From: CAIYTF01 sp963664845
Lineage (GTDB): Bacteria > Bacteroidota > Ignavibacteria > Ignavibacteriales > Ignavibacteriaceae
Reading direction: 5' to 3'
Assembly: GCA_963664845.1 (NCBI GenBank)
Contig: OY761615.1
Location: forward strand, 3,596,001-3,660,000
DNA: 64,000 bases
In this document: in pieces, positions 53,421 through 62,474 of the stretch
Layout of the letters: the number at the start of each line of letters is the position of its first letter
How positions within the stretch are numbered: the stretch's first letter is position 1
Program-made: the position numbers and the translations under genes
The notes under the pieces: generated by a model
Seen by the model: the letters and a program-made list of their open reading frames with translations, nothing else
Told to the model about the DNA's origin: nothing
Database searches by the model: none

Positions 53421-53584
53421 CCTAATCTTGCATTAGAAAAAGACAAAAACGATAACTTACATAAGTATCAGGCATTACGACCTACCTCGCCCGTTGGGAG
53501 AGGGAATGAGGGTGAGGGTCCTGGTCTTAATAAATTGAAGTATTTATACGATAAGTTGCTGTTATTGCATTTTCCAGGCTTAAA
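53421..53584 (+). repeat. Outer dispersed repeat, copy D (unoccupied site)
   Basis: About 164 bp running without interruption from CCTAATCTTGCATTAGAAAA through CCTCGCCCGTTGGGAGAGGG to GCATTTTCCAGGCTTAAAA. The single CCCGTTGGG marks where other copies carry an inserted element between two CCCTTTGGG. Confidence 0.88.
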
Positions 53585-53616
53585 ATGATTGTTCACTCTT
53601 AACGAATGTACACGGT

Positions 53617-55134
53617 ATGAAAAAATATCTTCCCTCAGTATTTCTGAACCCTATATCGATGGCAGGAGCCTTCCTTGCCGCATTGAGTTTTGGACTGATC
53701 CTGTTCCTTATTGCGCTTGACTTGTTCGCGAAGGAATCAAGCCCCTATATAGGCATTCTCGCATTCGTTATCCTCCCCATGTTCCTTATCCTCGGATTGC
53801 TGCTGATCTCTTTTGGTGCTTATAAGGAACGCCAGAGAAGAAAACAGGGCGATGCAAGCATTCGCGAGTTTCCGATCGTCGATTTTAATAATCCCAAACA
53901 CCGTTTTGCGTTCACAGCATTTGTGGCTATCACGGTCGTCTTCCTGGTCTTTTCGGCATTTGGCAGCTTCAAGGCATATGAGTATACCGATTCCGATGAG
54001 TTTTGCGGGACGGTGTGCCACACTGTTATGGAGCCTGAATATACTGCCTATAAAGATTCGCCACACTCAAGAGTGGGCTGCGCAAAATGCCACATCGGTT
54101 CAGGTGCCGACTGGTTTGTAAAAGCAAAAATTTCCGGGTCGTACCAGCTTTATTCGGTAACGTTCAATAAATATTCACGGCCCATCCCAACGCCAATCGA
54201 AAATCTGCGGCCTGCTCAGCAGACATGTGAACAGTGCCACTGGCCCAAACATTTTTATAGTGAGAAAAAACTCGACCGCGAATATTTCCTTCCGGACGAA
54301 AAAAACTCCCGCGAATCAATCAAAATGCTTATCAAAATCGGCGAAGGAAAAACCGACGAGGGTGTTCGCAGCGGCATCCACTGGCACGTGAACGATGCCA
54401 ACGAAATTTATTACGGCTCCGATAAATCACGACAAAATATTCCATACGTGGTTTGGAAAACCAAAGACGGAAAAGAAGAGATATTTCAAAGCACCAACGT
54501 TGCTAAGAACGTTATTGACGAGGCTAAAAAGGAAATGCGCAGAATGGATTGCCTCGACTGTCATAACCGGCCATCACATATCTATCACCAACCCGATCAG
54601 GAAGTGAATCACGCTATTTCAATGGGCCTTATAGATCGCTCTTTGCCCTTTATCAAAACCGTTGCTGTTGATGCTCTTGAAAAGGATTATGCGAACAAGG
54701 CCGAAGCGCTAAGCTCCATTAACGACTATATAAGTACTTTTTATTCGGGCAACTATCCACAAGTAGCAGGCAGCAAAGCACAAAGCGTTTCGCAGGCTAT
54801 TGCCGCGGTTCAGAAACTGTATGGCAGAAACTATTTCCCGGAAATGAAAGCGGATTGGAAACACTACCCGAACAATATCGGGCATTTGTATTATGACGGC
54901 TGTTTCCGCTGCCACGATGGTCAGCATAAAACGTCCTCGGGAAAGATTATCAATAACAAATGCGAAAGCTGTCATACCATTATTGCGCAGGAAACCCCCA
55001 AAACCGGCAAGCGAATGGATGTGGACGGCCTTTCCTTTGTGCATCCCGGTGAGTTAAGTGGTTCCGTGCAAAATCAGAAATGCACCGATTGCCACGGAGT
55101 AAACAAGAGCAAACTGGCAAAAGCCACCGAGTAA
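53617..55134 (+). CDS. 7-heme NapC/NirT-family membrane cytochrome, ImcH-like
   Basis: 505 aa. Three hydrophobic helices (about 12-32, 41-66, 94-114), then a periplasmic NapC/NirT domain: FCGTVCHTVMEPEYTAYKDS (CxxxCH), GCAKCHIGSGADWFVKAK, CEQCHWPKHFYSEKKLDREY, followed by CLDCHNRPSHIY, CFRCHDGQH, CESCHTII and CTDCHGVN: seven heme sites in all. NapC proteins oxidise menaquinol. Size, three helices and seven hemes match Geobacter ImcH, the gate for high-potential extracellular acceptors. Transcribed separately from the CbcL-like gene because a terminator lies between. Assignment to ImcH is by architecture only. Confidence 0.88.
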   Translation: MKKYLPSVFLNPISMAGAFLAALSFGLILFLIALDLFAKESSPYIGILAFVILPMFLILGLLLISFGAYKERQRRKQGDASIREFPIVDFNNPKHRFAFTAFVAITVVFLVFSAFGSFKAYEYTDSDEFCGTVCHTVMEPEYTAYKDSPHSRVGCAKCHIGSGADWFVKAKISGSYQLYSVTFNKYSRPIPTPIENLRPAQQTCEQCHWPKHFYSEKKLDREYFLPDEKNSRESIKMLIKIGEGKTDEGVRSGIHWHVNDANEIYYGSDKSRQNIPYVVWKTKDGKEEIFQSTNVAKNVIDEAKKEMRRMDCLDCHNRPSHIYHQPDQEVNHAISMGLIDRSLPFIKTVAVDALEKDYANKAEALSSINDYISTFYSGNYPQVAGSKAQSVSQAIAAVQKLYGRNYFPEMKADWKHYPNNIGHLYYDGCFRCHDGQHKTSSGKIINNKCESCHTIIAQETPKTGKRMDVDGLSFVHPGELSGSVQNQKCTDCHGVNKSKLAKATE

Positions 55135-55208
55135 ATATTTTTTTTCTGATGCTGGACGAAAATGCATTTTGTCCACTTCTGCGGCAAGCTCAATTCTAAG
55201 TTTTTTTG

Positions 55209-55232
55209 TAGGCCGGATTGTTAATCCGGCCT
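55209..55232. other. Hairpin downstream of the NapC-like gene
   Basis: AGGCCGGATT (55210-55219) and AATCCGGCCT (55223-55232) are perfect inverses with a 3-nt loop; T7 precedes and GGTTTT follows. Weak terminator for the plus-strand gene or repeat remnant. Confidence 0.5.
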
Positions 55233-55416
55233 GCTGGTTTTAAAGCAAATCATCGGACGGGAGAGGGAGATCATATTGATACCATTGAAGTCGATATCTC
55301 CACCTTTTTTTGGATTTCCTATCCGTGCAAATCCGTTAAACCCGCGTACCATCCTCTTCTTAACCGACTTCGTACGACACCCTTATACCTGGCAATAAAA
55401 TCGTTAATGATTTTTC

Positions 55417-56175
55417 TTATTCATACTTCACTTCAAACATATCCAGAATCAGTCCATGAAAGAAGGTAAGCCGCAGCATTTCAGTCAGGCCCTGTAAATC
55501 GCTGCTGTCAAAATCATATATAACGTGCTGGAGGTTCTCAAGGAAAAATGCTTTTGTAGAGTCGGAGAAGGGAATTGTCCATTCGGGGCTGTTTATCCGT
55601 TCCAGAATTTTCAACTCAAGATCCTCAGCGTGGGCCTCAAATTCCCGAAGCTTTTTCGGATTCCTTGAAGCAAACACATACTGAACAAATGGCATCCCGG
55701 TAATTTCGGCTATCGCTTCCGCAAAATTAAGCCCGTGCGGATAGAGTTCAGAGGTGAAATTCAGGTCTCCGCTCAGCAAAATATTCCGGGTACCGTCAAC
55801 AGCTTCGTTTTTCGATACAGAAATGGACACATCCTGATCGTACATCTCGTGAATTGCAATTTTGCCAAGCACTGCCTCCACACTGGAGATATCGCCGGCT
55901 AGTACGATGCTTTCGATGGTCTTTTCTCCCTTGGCAAAATAGAGATAGGAATTGGCTATACTGCCTTCAAAAGAAATTCCGCATTTGGGTGAAACAAAGA
56001 AATCCTTATGCTGCAGCAAATCCATTGAGGGAATGAGAGCGATGTCTGCTTTTGATTCCAAAAGCTGTTTGCTCAGAAGTGCGGCCTCTTTGAAAACAAT
56101 TGAGTCCTGCAATTCGTGAGGTAGAACCTTGGCCAAAAGCGTGGAGAAAATATTGTTGGGAAGTGCGATGTTCAT
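55417..56175 (-). CDS. MqnA/MqnD-like protein
   Basis: 252 aa, no signal peptide. The order ADIALIPSMDLLQHKDFFVS, then GISFEGSIANSYLYFAKGEK, SIVLAGDISSVEAVLGKIAI and FAEAIAEITGMPFVQYVFAS parallels MqnA (xLIPSxEY, TxxLDxSSRTS, WxxxTGLPFVFAVWxA): a cytoplasmic relative of periplasmic-binding proteins that dehydrates chorismate in the futalosine menaquinone pathway. Similarity is partial (AGDISSVEA replaces the usual SSRTS region), so it may be a divergent paralog. Beside menaquinol-oxidising cytochromes this is suggestive. Confidence 0.55.
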   Translation of the reverse strand: MNIALPNNIFSTLLAKVLPHELQDSIVFKEAALLSKQLLESKADIALIPSMDLLQHKDFFVSPKCGISFEGSIANSYLYFAKGEKTIESIVLAGDISSVEAVLGKIAIHEMYDQDVSISVSKNEAVDGTRNILLSGDLNFTSELYPHGLNFAEAIAEITGMPFVQYVFASRNPKKLREFEAHAEDLELKILERINSPEWTIPFSDSTKAFFLENLQHVIYDFDSSDLQGLTEMLRLTFFHGLILDMFEVKYE

Positions 56176-56676
56176 AATTGGTAATTTCTTTTTTCGGAAA
56201 ATTAGTACTATTTATGCGGAGATACAACAACCAATGAAACGGCGAATACCCTTCCAAATTCTGAACCCTGCAAGTATACAACTAAACCCTAATCCTGCAT
56301 CAGAAAAAGGACGAACATGATAACTTATATAACATCATGTATCACGCCTTCAGGCTGACTTAAAAAACGAATACTCGAATTTCTATCCGCTAAAATTTGT
56401 TCTAATCCGTGTTATCTCCCAACCGGATCCCGCTCCGCGGGGCGTGTGCATTCTATTCTTTTAAGACGGCCTGAGTGCAATCAATTATCACTCGCGCCCG
56501 TTATTGAATGGTGCGAATACCGCCAAAGCAACTTGCCCCAATTCTTCCACCAATCCGGGCACTTGATACTCCTGCTGATTTTTTCATTTTCATCCATCCG
56601 CAAAACCCGATCTTTAATACATTATTTGTACATTCTACCCTCATAATAATTTAATTATCAAAGAAATCCCCAATCC
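56176..56676. other. Gene-free region with repeat fragment
   Basis: 500 bp, divergent promoters expected for both flanking genes. Holds outer repeat fragment F; otherwise nothing recognised. Confidence 0.45.
56288..56351 (+). repeat. Outer dispersed repeat, left-end fragment F
   Basis: CCTAATCCTGCATCAGAAAA, then ATGATAACTTATATAACATC and TATCACGCC, aligning to the first 65 bp of copy D. Confidence 0.65.
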
Positions 56677-57327
56677 ATGAATCAGGAAGACCTAATTACC
56701 AAAACAGCCGAATACGTAAGAGCCACGCTTCACTCCGAAGGTTCCGGGCACGACTGGTGGCACGTATATCGCGTGTGGCGCACAGCCAAAACCATTTGCA
56801 AAACCGAGAACGCCGATAACGCAGTTGTTGAACTGGCGGCACTGCTGCACGACATTGCCGACTGGAAAGCCTATGACGGTGATGAAACAGTTGGCCCGCG
56901 TGTTGCCGGTGACTGGCTCAGAGCGCAAGATGCGGATGCGAAACTTATAGCAGACGTGATCAGTATTATTCCTGCAATTTCGTTCAAAGGAACACCGGAT
57001 GACAAATCAGTATTATCATTAGAGGCAAAAATTGTACAGGATGCTGACCGCCTTGATGCCATCGGCGCTATTGGCATTGCCCGCGTTTTCAGTTATGGCG
57101 GCAGCAAGGGACGAATTATATATGATCCAGAGGTTAAACCGATGGAGCATAAAACAACAGAATCATATTTAAAAAACGAGAATCCGTCAATCAATCATTT
57201 TTATGAGAAACTGCTCTTGCTTAAGGATTTGATGAATACTAAAACGGGGAAAGAGATGGCTCAAAAGCGGCATGATTTCATGCTGAACTATTTGGATACG
57301 TTTTATGCAGAGTGGGGGGGGAAATAG
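56677..57327 (+). CDS. HD-domain phosphohydrolase (YedJ-like)
   Basis: 216 aa. GHDWWHVYRVWRTAK and LAALLHDIADWKAYDG supply H...HD; DADRLDAIGAIGIARVFSYG gives the distal Asp. This is the metal-dependent HD fold of the YedJ family, with unknown physiological substrate, probably a nucleotide or phosphate ester. Ends with a GC-rich hairpin shared with the convergent tryptophanase gene. Confidence 0.93.
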   Translation: MNQEDLITKTAEYVRATLHSEGSGHDWWHVYRVWRTAKTICKTENADNAVVELAALLHDIADWKAYDGDETVGPRVAGDWLRAQDADAKLIADVISIIPAISFKGTPDDKSVLSLEAKIVQDADRLDAIGAIGIARVFSYGGSKGRIIYDPEVKPMEHKTTESYLKNENPSINHFYEKLLLLKDLMNTKTGKEMAQKRHDFMLNYLDTFYAEWGGK

Positions 57328-57328
57328 G

Positions 57329-57354
57329 CTGCCCCGACGCACGTGTCGGGGCAG
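57329..57354. terminator. Hairpin between convergent genes
   Basis: CTGCCCCGAC (57329-57338) and GTCGGGGCAG (57345-57354) are perfect inverses; T-rich sequence after it on the plus strand is poor. Likely bidirectional stop. Confidence 0.65.
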
Positions 57355-57370
57355 TTCAGTTTAATCGCAA

Positions 57371-58741
57371 CTATAATTGCTCAAACCGTGCAGTAAAATG
57401 CCTAAGCATGGGCGCTTCATAAACAATTTTATATCCGCGGATGCTCTCCCGCTTTCTGAACACCTCGTGGATAATTTCAATCACATAATCAATGTGGCTC
57501 TGTGTATAAACACGGCGCGGAATTGCCAGCCGCACCAATTCCATTGAGGGTGGAATTAACTTGCCGTTTTCATCGTTTTTCCCGAACATCACACTGCCAA
57601 TTTCCACGGAACGTATGCCACCTTCAATATAGAGCTCGCAGACAATGCTTTGTCCCGGGTATTCATGCGGAGGAACATGCGGCAAAAAGCGCTTTGCGTC
57701 AATATAAATCGCGTGTCCGCCCGGCGGCTCAATAAAGGGAACTCCCTCGGCGCGCAGTTTATCGCCAAGATATTCAATACTGCGGATGCGATACTCCATG
57801 TAATGCTCGTCCAGCACTTCTTCCAACCCCTGTGCAATTGCTTCAAGATCCCGGCCTGCAAGTCCGCCATAGGTGGGGAAGCCTTCAGTTACAATCAGCA
57901 AATTCCGGCAGCTGATGGACAGATTGTCGTCATTCATGGCAAGGAAGCCTCCTATGTTGACCAGCGCGTCTTTCTTCGCGCTCATGGTCATGCCATCTGC
58001 ATACGAAAACATTTCCTGCGCAATTTCCAACAGGGACTTATCGCGGTAACCCGGTTCGCGCATCTTGATGAAATAGGAATTTTCCGCAAACCGGCAGGCA
58101 TCAATAAAAAGAGGAATGCCGTATTTTTTGCATACAGCCTTAGTCTCTTTAATGTTTTGCATTGATACCGGTTGTCCGCCGCCGGAGTTGTTGGTAACAG
58201 TTATCATTACCAGTGGAATATTTTCAACACCAGTTTCTTTGATGAACGCATCCAATTTTTCAACATCCATGTTACCCTTGAAATCGGCACGGATTTCCGG
58301 ATGCTTTCCCGTTTCATTAAGCAGGTCAACAGCTTCGGCCCCGCTGAACTCAACGTTGGCGCGAGTGGTGTCGAAGTGTGTGTTGTTCGGGATCAATTTG
58401 CCCTTGCCGCCAACTATGGTGAATAGGATTTTCTCCGCTGCTCTTCCCTGATGTGTGGGAATTATATACTTGAATCCGGTAATTTTCTTAACTGCCGATT
58501 CAAAACGGTAGAAGCTTCGTGATCCTGCATAGGATTCATCCCCACGCATAATGCCGGCCCATTGCTCCGCGCTCATGGCCGAAGTACCGCTGTCGGTCAG
58601 CAGGTCAATTAATACATCGTCTGCTTGAATAAGAAACGGATTATACCCGGCATCTTTCATTATGCTGATCCGTTCTTCCTTCGTGGTGAAGCGGATAGGT
58701 TCAACCGATTTGATTTTGAAGGGTTCTATGATTGTTTTCAT
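57371..58741 (-). CDS. tnaA: Tryptophanase (PLP beta-eliminating lyase)
   Basis: 456 aa. LLTDSGTSAMSAEQWAGIM, YAGSRSFYRFE, IPTHQGRAAE, NNSGGGQPVSMQN, DACRFAENSYFIK, and MTMSAKKDALVNIGG with the PLP lysine define the tryptophanase/tyrosine phenol-lyase family. At the position where tyrosine phenol-lyase has the substrate-binding Arg (SMERG) this protein has Ile (RSVEIGSVMFG), as in tryptophanase. It would split tryptophan to indole, pyruvate and ammonia. No tryptophan permease (tnaB) or leader peptide is adjacent. Confidence 0.88.
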   Translation of the reverse strand: MKTIIEPFKIKSVEPIRFTTKEERISIMKDAGYNPFLIQADDVLIDLLTDSGTSAMSAEQWAGIMRGDESYAGSRSFYRFESAVKKITGFKYIIPTHQGRAAEKILFTIVGGKGKLIPNNTHFDTTRANVEFSGAEAVDLLNETGKHPEIRADFKGNMDVEKLDAFIKETGVENIPLVMITVTNNSGGGQPVSMQNIKETKAVCKKYGIPLFIDACRFAENSYFIKMREPGYRDKSLLEIAQEMFSYADGMTMSAKKDALVNIGGFLAMNDDNLSISCRNLLIVTEGFPTYGGLAGRDLEAIAQGLEEVLDEHYMEYRIRSIEYLGDKLRAEGVPFIEPPGGHAIYIDAKRFLPHVPPHEYPGQSIVCELYIEGGIRSVEIGSVMFGKNDENGKLIPPSMELVRLAIPRRVYTQSHIDYVIEIIHEVFRKRESIRGYKIVYEAPMLRHFTARFEQL

Positions 58742-58896
58742 GTGTGCATGCCAATATGAAATCTGTAAATTTTTGTTTCACTAATTTACACAATAGGCGG
58801 GAATTACCACGTGAGAGTTGTTATGGCCGCACGTAATAAAATAAATGGCAAATGTTTTTGTGTTGCTGGTATTGTAAAAAAAGAACTTAATTAAAC

Positions 58897-59190
58897 CCTA
58901 ATCTTGCATTGGAAAATAGGCAATAATGATTATGCATAACTATCAGGTATTACGCCCTCCCTTGCTCTTTGGGCAATGGTGTCAACTTAACAAATTTTTT
59001 GCCACTTCCCCCTTAGAACACCCACTTGGAGATCACAGTTGCAGCACTTTCAGCCGCCAATAATGAGGATTTTCTACTCCCCTCTCTTTTCAAGAGAGGG
59101 GGCGGGGGTGAGTTATGTTTACCGGGTTCCACCAAGTGACATCATCGCCCTTTGGAAAGTGAAAGGGTGAGGGACTTTATCTCACTAAAT
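58897..59190 (+). repeat. Outer dispersed repeat, copy C (occupied)
   Basis: CCTAATCTTGCATTGGAAAA at the left; resumes as CCCTTTGGAAAGTGAAAGGG and TGAGGGACTTTATCTCA on the right of the inserted element. Far right end decayed. Confidence 0.8.
58974..59147 (+). mobile_element. Inverted-repeat element (174 bp, type I) inside outer repeat C
   Basis: Left end CAATGGTGTCAACTTA (58974-58989); right end AAGTGACATCATCG is a decayed inverse (59134-59147). Flanks CTCTTTGGG (58965-58973) and CCCTTTGGA (59148-59156). Interior matches element A: CCGCCAATAATG, the CCCCTCTCTT hairpin and GGGGGTGAGTT. Confidence 0.78.
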
Positions 59191-59287
59191 GCCTTAGCCA
59201 CTAATATGTTGCACATTAGTTGCTAAAGCCAATGGTTAAAGCTTCATTGTACGCAATTTAAGTTCCAAAATTGCATATAATGGGCGA

Positions 59288-61453
59288 CTACTTCATATAC
59301 AAAACCTTAAGCATCTTGGTTTCCGTCAAAGTATGCAGCCGCACAAAATAGACGCCGCTTGCAATATTCCTATCACCGCTCATTTGCGGGTTCCAGGCAA
59401 TTGAGAAATTGCCTGCCGGCTTATATCCGCAGAACAATTCCGCCACTCTTCGTCCCATTATATCAAAAACATCAAGCGTAACGTTAGATGCTTTTCCCAG
59501 CGAAAATGCAATGATTGTGGAAGGGTTAAAGGGATTGGGGTAATTACGCAACAGCGCCGGGCTTTCCGGCAATACATATTTGTCGGTACCGGTTAAAGTT
59601 CTCTCGATGAGTGTCATGTTTGTCATACCGCTTCTCCCTCCCAGACTGTCCACTGAAACCACCGCATAATACATGAGCGATAGATAATTAAGTGAGTCTT
59701 TGAAGACATAAAGCGAATCGAAAAAATATCCGGTCTGTTTTCTCTGAATAGTTGCTATTTCAGCCCACGGGCCCAAAGGATGGGGAGCCCGAAGAATGAT
59801 GTAGCTTTTCAATGGAGCATGTAATCCTGGGGCTAAAAAAGATTCTGCTGCCGTTCCCCATTTTATGGTAATTACAGGATTGGCCAGTGTATCAATGCTT
59901 ATTAGCGGTGCCGGTGCCTGTATGCCGACGTTATACACGCCATGTGCCGGCGTCAGTTTCGGATCAAACTGACCGGTGGGCAGCGAACTGTAATTTGTCA
60001 GAGTATTGCCCGTATACATCTGAATAGCCCTGTCGGCCACATCTCTGATTGATACGACATCAGAATGAACATACCAGGGAAGGGGGTGAGTCTGGAGGTA
60101 ATTACTTCCAACCGGACCATAAGCTTCAGGGTAGGATAGTGCTGTATACCAGCTCTGCACCGGGTGCATTCCTGATCCGGTTTCCAGGCTTGCCTGAGTA
60201 CTTCCACCCAAATCTTTATAAATACTGTCTGCTGCAACTCCGGCACCATAGCCAACAACTTCGGCAACAGTAAATTTTGCCACTGCGCCAGGTGCAAGAA
60301 GGTAGGGTCCAAACCCATAAGCATGGGTCACCGGCTGTGCGAAGCCTAATTTAAAAGCTGGTTTTACTCTGCCCATCCAAAACAAATTATCAGCATAATT
60401 ATTTGAATCAGCGCTTCCCTTGAATGGACCAGTCTTTCTTGCGCTAATATCATAAAAAGTTCCGATCTTTACCTCATATAGATTTCCGTTTTCGTACCGG
60501 CATAGGTATGGCTGGTTAATCTTGTTGTTTTCATCCCAAACATAAGAGGTGTCAGCTGGAGCTACAAAAAGCTTAGTGTTTGCCTTGGTTATTAGGTTAT
60601 CGTAATCATAATGCAACACCATAATTCCAACTGCCTGCGGGGAGTTTAACCCACCACGCTCTCCTTCCTGGCTCCACAGATCAAACAAATTCGTAGTATC
60701 GGGTTTCCCGTTTATATCAACATTGTATGAAAGCCATCTTTTAAGGTCAAACCGGGCAAACTGATTATTGCGGTAGCTTCCCTCCGACCATTTGTTGAAT
60801 TTTCTTTCATAGCCGAACATCGAGGGACTCAGTGAATAAGTCCACGCGAGAAAAACATCGGATAAAGTATCTGTTGTCGGGTTGGAAATTTCATATTCAT
60901 AAATGATGAATTGATCATACCCCGGAAAGCTCCATGCACGGCTGGTGCGTGTAACCGTAAGACCGGTTTTTACGCCGGTCCATTTGGAAACAATGATCTC
61001 TTCTGCCTCGTTTGGATTAAAGGCAGCATTTACGGTGCCGTCTTTTTTTATGGGGTAGTTTTCGAACCGTTCAACGGTGCCGGGCATCGTATAAATGCCT
61101 TCAATGTCTACTGCTTTGCCGTTTGCATCTGAAACAGCCCCGCAATAATCAATAACGCGTGTACCATTTTTTGTGGCAGCCATATGAAAACCGCCGCCCA
61201 TTGAATTATGTTGGCCGGAATACAGTTTCCTGTCAATGATCATTCTGGAATTGGGCGGCCACTCCATCGATGGGGGTACACCATCAATAATGCCACCTTG
61301 ACCGGCATCATAGGGCCTGCCAACTTCGCCGGTATTATATACAGTTTGATGTAACATGCCGCGTTCGTGCACTTTGAACTGGCGGTTTTGGGGAAATGAA
61401 TAATGTGATAGCAATACAAATGTCAGCAACAGCAATACTAATTTGGTTTTCAT
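59288..61453 (-). CDS. Large secreted protein with T9SS sorting domain
   Basis: 721 aa. Signal peptide MKTKLVLLLLTFVLLSHYSF; a long beta-rich region (TRTSRAWSFPGYDQFIIYEY, FLAWTYSLSPSMFGYERKFN, THAYGFGPYLLAPGAVAKFT) of an unnamed family common in Ignavibacteria-type genomes; an Ig/FN3-like module near 510-620; and the C-terminal LLRNYPNPFNPSTIIAFSLG sorting domain ending KMLKVLYMK. AAAGGT lies 9 bases before the ATG. Exported to the surface by the T9SS; function unknown. Confidence 0.88.
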   Translation of the reverse strand: MKTKLVLLLLTFVLLSHYSFPQNRQFKVHERGMLHQTVYNTGEVGRPYDAGQGGIIDGVPPSMEWPPNSRMIIDRKLYSGQHNSMGGGFHMAATKNGTRVIDYCGAVSDANGKAVDIEGIYTMPGTVERFENYPIKKDGTVNAAFNPNEAEEIIVSKWTGVKTGLTVTRTSRAWSFPGYDQFIIYEYEISNPTTDTLSDVFLAWTYSLSPSMFGYERKFNKWSEGSYRNNQFARFDLKRWLSYNVDINGKPDTTNLFDLWSQEGERGGLNSPQAVGIMVLHYDYDNLITKANTKLFVAPADTSYVWDENNKINQPYLCRYENGNLYEVKIGTFYDISARKTGPFKGSADSNNYADNLFWMGRVKPAFKLGFAQPVTHAYGFGPYLLAPGAVAKFTVAEVVGYGAGVAADSIYKDLGGSTQASLETGSGMHPVQSWYTALSYPEAYGPVGSNYLQTHPLPWYVHSDVVSIRDVADRAIQMYTGNTLTNYSSLPTGQFDPKLTPAHGVYNVGIQAPAPLISIDTLANPVITIKWGTAAESFLAPGLHAPLKSYIILRAPHPLGPWAEIATIQRKQTGYFFDSLYVFKDSLNYLSLMYYAVVSVDSLGGRSGMTNMTLIERTLTGTDKYVLPESPALLRNYPNPFNPSTIIAFSLGKASNVTLDVFDIMGRRVAELFCGYKPAGNFSIAWNPQMSGDRNIASGVYFVRLHTLTETKMLKVLYMK

Positions 61454-61690
61454 TTATTGTACCTTTATAGGTTCATAAAAATAGCTCACCCGGATATGAA
61501 AGACAGAAAAAAAACATTAGCGGTAACAAGCGCCTGCCATTGATAATGCCTCAATCATCTGGTTGTAAAAATAATAAAAAATCCTGCGGGATAAAACTGT
61601 GAGCAGAAAATGCTTACAGGGTGAAGTGCCCCTTCAGCCATTCTTTAACGCCCGTTTCCAACATTTATTGCGTTTTCAGCCACGCTCTTA

Positions 61691-61721
61691 TTTGAAAAAC
61701 GCTCTATTCTCTCTAACTTTA
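61691..61721 (+). promoter_or_regulatory. Bacteroidota-type promoter of truA
   Basis: TTTG (61691-61694), 19 nt, TAACTTTA (61714-61721; last base differs from TAnnTTTG). Only 3 nt separate the box from the truA ATG, which has no Shine-Dalgarno: a leaderless message is implied. Confidence 0.5.
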
Positions 61722-61724
61722 GCC

Positions 61725-62471
61725 ATGCATAATTATAAACTCACCATACAATACGACGGCTCAAAATATCACGGCTGGCAGATCCAGCAGAATGCACCCA
61801 CGGTGCAGCAAGTCATTGCCAGGGCGTTGGAAACACTTTCCGGTGAGCCCATATCACTTATTGGGGCGGGGCGCACCGATACCGGCGTGCATGCGCTGGG
61901 CCAGGTAGCCAATTTCCGCTGCGAAAAGGACATTGATATATACCGCTTTCAGTATAGCCTGAATTCCATGCTGCCTTTTGAAATTGCAATTAGCGAAATG
62001 ATCGAAGTTCCGGAGGAATTCCACGCCCGGTTCGATGCCGTTCGCAGAACTTATTGGTACTTCATCGCGAAGAGCAAATCGCCGTTTTATAAAAACTATT
62101 CGTACTTCTATCATTTCAAACTGTCGGCGGACGTACTTAATGGCTTCGCTGCCAGGTTCGTCGGCGAAAAGGATTACCAGGCCTTTGCAAAAGAGCTGCC
62201 GGGAAACGGTAACACCAATTGCCTGGTGCATGATGCCCGTTGGCGGGACACCGGGGATATGCTGCTCTTCAGGATCGAAGCAAACCGCTATCTGCACAGT
62301 ATGGTTCGGCTCATTGTGGGAACCCAATTGCGCTATGTGAAAGAAGAACGTTCACCCGGCGAAATTGATACTATCTTTGAAACGCATGATAAACAACTGG
62401 TAGGACAATCTGTTCCGGCGCAGGGACTGTTTTTAACAAGAGTACAATATGGCGTAAACGCTCATCTTTGA
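61725..62471 (+). CDS. truA: tRNA pseudouridine synthase A
   Basis: 248 aa from ATG 61725; the frame extends upstream to 61599 but MHNYKLTIQYDGSKYHGWQI is the canonical N-terminus. GAGRTDTGVHALGQVANF holds the catalytic Asp, RTYWYFI and FRIEANRYLHSMVRLIVGT (in part) complete the family signature. Converts U38-U40 in tRNA anticodon arms to pseudouridine. The upstream in-frame stretch is taken to be untranslated because promoter elements lie in it. Confidence 0.95.
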   Translation: MHNYKLTIQYDGSKYHGWQIQQNAPTVQQVIARALETLSGEPISLIGAGRTDTGVHALGQVANFRCEKDIDIYRFQYSLNSMLPFEIAISEMIEVPEEFHARFDAVRRTYWYFIAKSKSPFYKNYSYFYHFKLSADVLNGFAARFVGEKDYQAFAKELPGNGNTNCLVHDARWRDTGDMLLFRIEANRYLHSMVRLIVGTQLRYVKEERSPGEIDTIFETHDKQLVGQSVPAQGLFLTRVQYGVNAHL

Positions 62472-62474
62472 TAG

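Larger units (their letters stand above)
58742..59287. other. Gene-free repeat region
   Basis: 545 bp. Contains outer repeat copy C with its inserted element and, at about 59190, GCCTTAGCCACTAATATG, a motif shared with 14288 and 39364. Confidence 0.55.

Noticed and set aside
57371..58741. Tyrosine phenol-lyase
   Set aside because: The substrate-binding Arg of SMERG is replaced by Ile (SVEIG) as in tryptophanase.
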